Source: Allomuricauda sp. TY007
GTDB taxonomy: Bacteria; Bacteroidota; Bacteroidia; Flavobacteriales; Flavobacteriaceae
Direction: 5' to 3'
Length of the DNA: 64,000 bases
Assembly: GCF_010468565.1 (NCBI RefSeq)
Contig: NZ_WUEG01000004.1
Span: 62,001-126,000 of the forward strand
In this document: positions 62,736 to 64,000 of the stretch, piece after piece
How positions within the stretch are numbered: the stretch's first letter is position 1
Layout: every line of letters starts with the position of its first letter
The notes under the pieces: generated by a model
What the model saw: only the letters and a program-made list of their open reading frames with translations
The model's database searches: none
Told to the model about the DNA's origin: nothing
Program-made: the position numbers and the translations under genes

Positions 62736-63500
62736 ATGGAAGAGCATTTAATCGAGGATGGCAAGTACCGATATATAGAAAAGGGAGAAGGGACTCCCAT
62801 GATTATATTGCACGGTTTGATGGGAGGGTTGAGCAACTTCCAGGGTGTATCCGAATATTTCCCCTCTAAAGGATATCAGGTGCTTATTCCCGAGCTGCCC
62901 ATTTACGATATGCCGCTCCTAAAAACCACGGTAAAGAACTTTGCTACATTTTTGGAAGGGTTTATTGAGCACAAAGGATTGAAGGATGTGATTTTGCTGG
63001 GAAATTCCCTTGGTGGACATATTGGGCTATTGCACACCAAAATGTTCCCAGAAATGGTAAAAGCATTGGTTATTACAGGTAGTTCTGGACTTTACGAGAG
63101 TGCCATGGGAGATGGATACCCTAAACGCGGCGACTACGAGTTCATAAAAAAGAAGGCTGAGGACGTATTTTACGACCCAAAAGTGGCCACTAAAGAAATT
63201 GTGGACGAAGTTTTTGCCACGGTAAACGATAGGATGAAACTGGTAAAGACACTGGCCATTGCCAAAAGTGCCATTCGCCACAACATGTCCAAGGATTTGC
63301 CCCACATGAAGACGCCAACCTGTATTATTTGGGGGGAAAATGATACGGTGACACCACCAAACGTGGCCAAGGAATTCCATGAACTGTTGCCCGATTCCGA
63401 TTTGTATTGGATAGAAAAATGCGGTCATGCCCCCATGATGGAGCACCCCAACGATTTTAACCATATTCTGGAAGCTTGGTTGAAGAAGAGAGGATTCTAG
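62736..63500 (+). CDS. Alpha/beta hydrolase
   Basis: 254-residue alpha/beta hydrolase fold. Oxyanion region ILHGLMGG at 24-31, nucleophile S91 in GNSLGG, acidic residue in WGENDTVTPP and catalytic histidine in CGHAPMMEHP. Conserved divergent neighbour of mraZ in flavobacteria (recollection). The substrate is unknown; esterase or C-C hydrolase are both possible. Confidence 0.92.
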   Translation: MEEHLIEDGKYRYIEKGEGTPMIILHGLMGGLSNFQGVSEYFPSKGYQVLIPELPIYDMPLLKTTVKNFATFLEGFIEHKGLKDVILLGNSLGGHIGLLHTKMFPEMVKALVITGSSGLYESAMGDGYPKRGDYEFIKKKAEDVFYDPKVATKEIVDEVFATVNDRMKLVKTLAIAKSAIRHNMSKDLPHMKTPTCIIWGENDTVTPPNVAKEFHELLPDSDLYWIEKCGHAPMMEHPNDFNHILEAWLKKRGF

Positions 63501-63504
63501 TAGT

Positions 63505-63729
63505 TAGATATTAGACGCTTTATAACTTTTTTAAGGACGTTTTTGCGTTATAATAGTCATTGCTTTTCCTTAGTTCTCCAATAAATTTTCAATAGCAAAT
63601 GTATCTTTACCCATATCCAGAATTGAAAAATAACTGGTTTCAAAAAATTAAAATACATTCGACACCAAAATGTCAAAACAAAGCAACAGGTTTAAGTCTA
63701 TTGTCTCTAATCTAGCGTCTAACATCTAT
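63505..63729. repeat. Inverted TAGATRTTAGACGC repeats flanking an empty gap
   Basis: TTAGATATTAGACGC at about 63505-63519 and its near-perfect inverted partner GCGTCTAACATCTA at 63715-63728 bracket about 195 bp of A/T-rich sequence without an ORF, between the hydrolase and engB. Confidence 0.65.
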
Positions 63730-63734
63730 TCAAA

Positions 63735-64000
63735 ATGAAGATTTCTTCCGCCGAGTTTGTAATGAGCAACTCCAATGTTGCCAAATGCCCCAACGAACCT
63801 TTACCTGAATATGCCTTTATCGGCAGGTCCAATGTAGGGAAATCATCTTTGATCAATATGTTGGTGGAACGCAAAGCATTGGCCAAAACATCGGGTCGAC
63901 CTGGGAAAACACAGCTCATCAACCATTTTAAGATCAACAACAATTGGTTTTTGGTAGATTTGCCCGGTTACGGCTACGCCAAGGTTTCCAAAAAGGACAA
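63735..64000 (+). CDS. engB: Ribosome biogenesis GTPase EngB/YsxC (3' end outside window)
   Basis: GTPase acting in large-subunit ribosome assembly. The visible 88 codons start [20 protein letters not shown] and include the P-loop [14 protein letters not shown], switch I region [11 protein letters not shown] and G3 motif [15 protein letters not shown]. The remainder lies beyond the window. Confidence 0.96.
   Translation, partial: MKISSAEFVMSNSNVAKCPNEPLPEYAFIGRSNVGKSSLINMLVERKALAKTSGRPGKTQLINHFKINNNWFLVDLPGYGYAKVSKKD

Overview
The window reads as chromosomal DNA of a marine-type member of the Flavobacteriaceae (Bacteroidota). The support is a complete Na+-pumping NADH:quinone reductase operon with its own ApbE, two type IX secretion genes (PorT and the DUF5103 Plug), TamL, a short RpoD without region 1.1, AccD without zinc-ribbon cysteines, many TAnnTTTG promoter elements, and a dcw cluster encoding a long-tailed FtsZ. 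Genus cannot be fixed from the sequence alone. No rRNA, prophage, transposase or CRISPR array was seen.

Layout. 1-5.3 kb: gpmI (cut by the left edge), map, a GxxExxY gene with a decayed copy between inverted repeats, a methyltransferase, then (minus) apbE and a small unknown gene. 5.4-11.5 kb: nqrABCDEF on the minus strand. 11.6-20.4 kb: T9SS Plug, a DUF3667 membrane protein, apaG, pruA, a creatininase-family protein, a 40-codon ORF, rsmG (minus), a fatty acid desaturase and an aminotransferase. 20.5-25.9 kb: trkA-trkH (minus), ubiE-porT, a repeat block and a SpoU methyltransferase (minus). 25.9-33.4 kb: tamL, fbaA, accD, rpsO, pnp. 33.4-40.8 kb: a PagL-like protein (minus), rpoD, rpe-ypdA-gpx, and a minus-strand block (ATP-grasp, NRDE, DinB-like, YHS). 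40.8-46.3 kb is the most accessory-looking part: paired lipoproteins with collagen-like tracts, repeat blocks, a run of small genes (GNAT, Crp-like, DinB, NTF2-like, DHFR-like) and a tRNA-Arg cluster with a GIY-YIG gene. 46.3-62.5 kb: yqeY and the complete dcw cluster on the minus strand (transcribed mraZ to ftsZ). 62.7-64 kb: an alpha/beta hydrolase and the start of engB, cut by the right edge.

How the genes work together. NqrA-F couples NADH oxidation to sodium export, and the nearby ApbE would attach FMN to NqrB and NqrC. The dcw cluster supplies the lipid-linked steps of peptidoglycan synthesis and the septal machinery. Its promoter carries evenly spaced AWGTGG boxes resembling MraZ operators, so autoregulation is likely. 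YpdA and a Cys-type peroxidase form a thiol-redox pair. TrkA/TrkH form a potassium uptake pair coupled by an overlapping stop and start codon.

The least ordinary content is repetitive DNA tied to small nuclease-like genes. (1) The GxxExxY gene and its decayed copy each lie between inverted copies of a repeat that is also scattered elsewhere in the window. (2) An intact tRNA-Arg gene is followed by a small GIY-YIG nuclease gene whose end runs into a tRNA copy carrying two palindromic insertions of exactly 20 bp. A truncated third copy shares one of these insertions. Both arrangements look like small selfish or recombination-linked modules.
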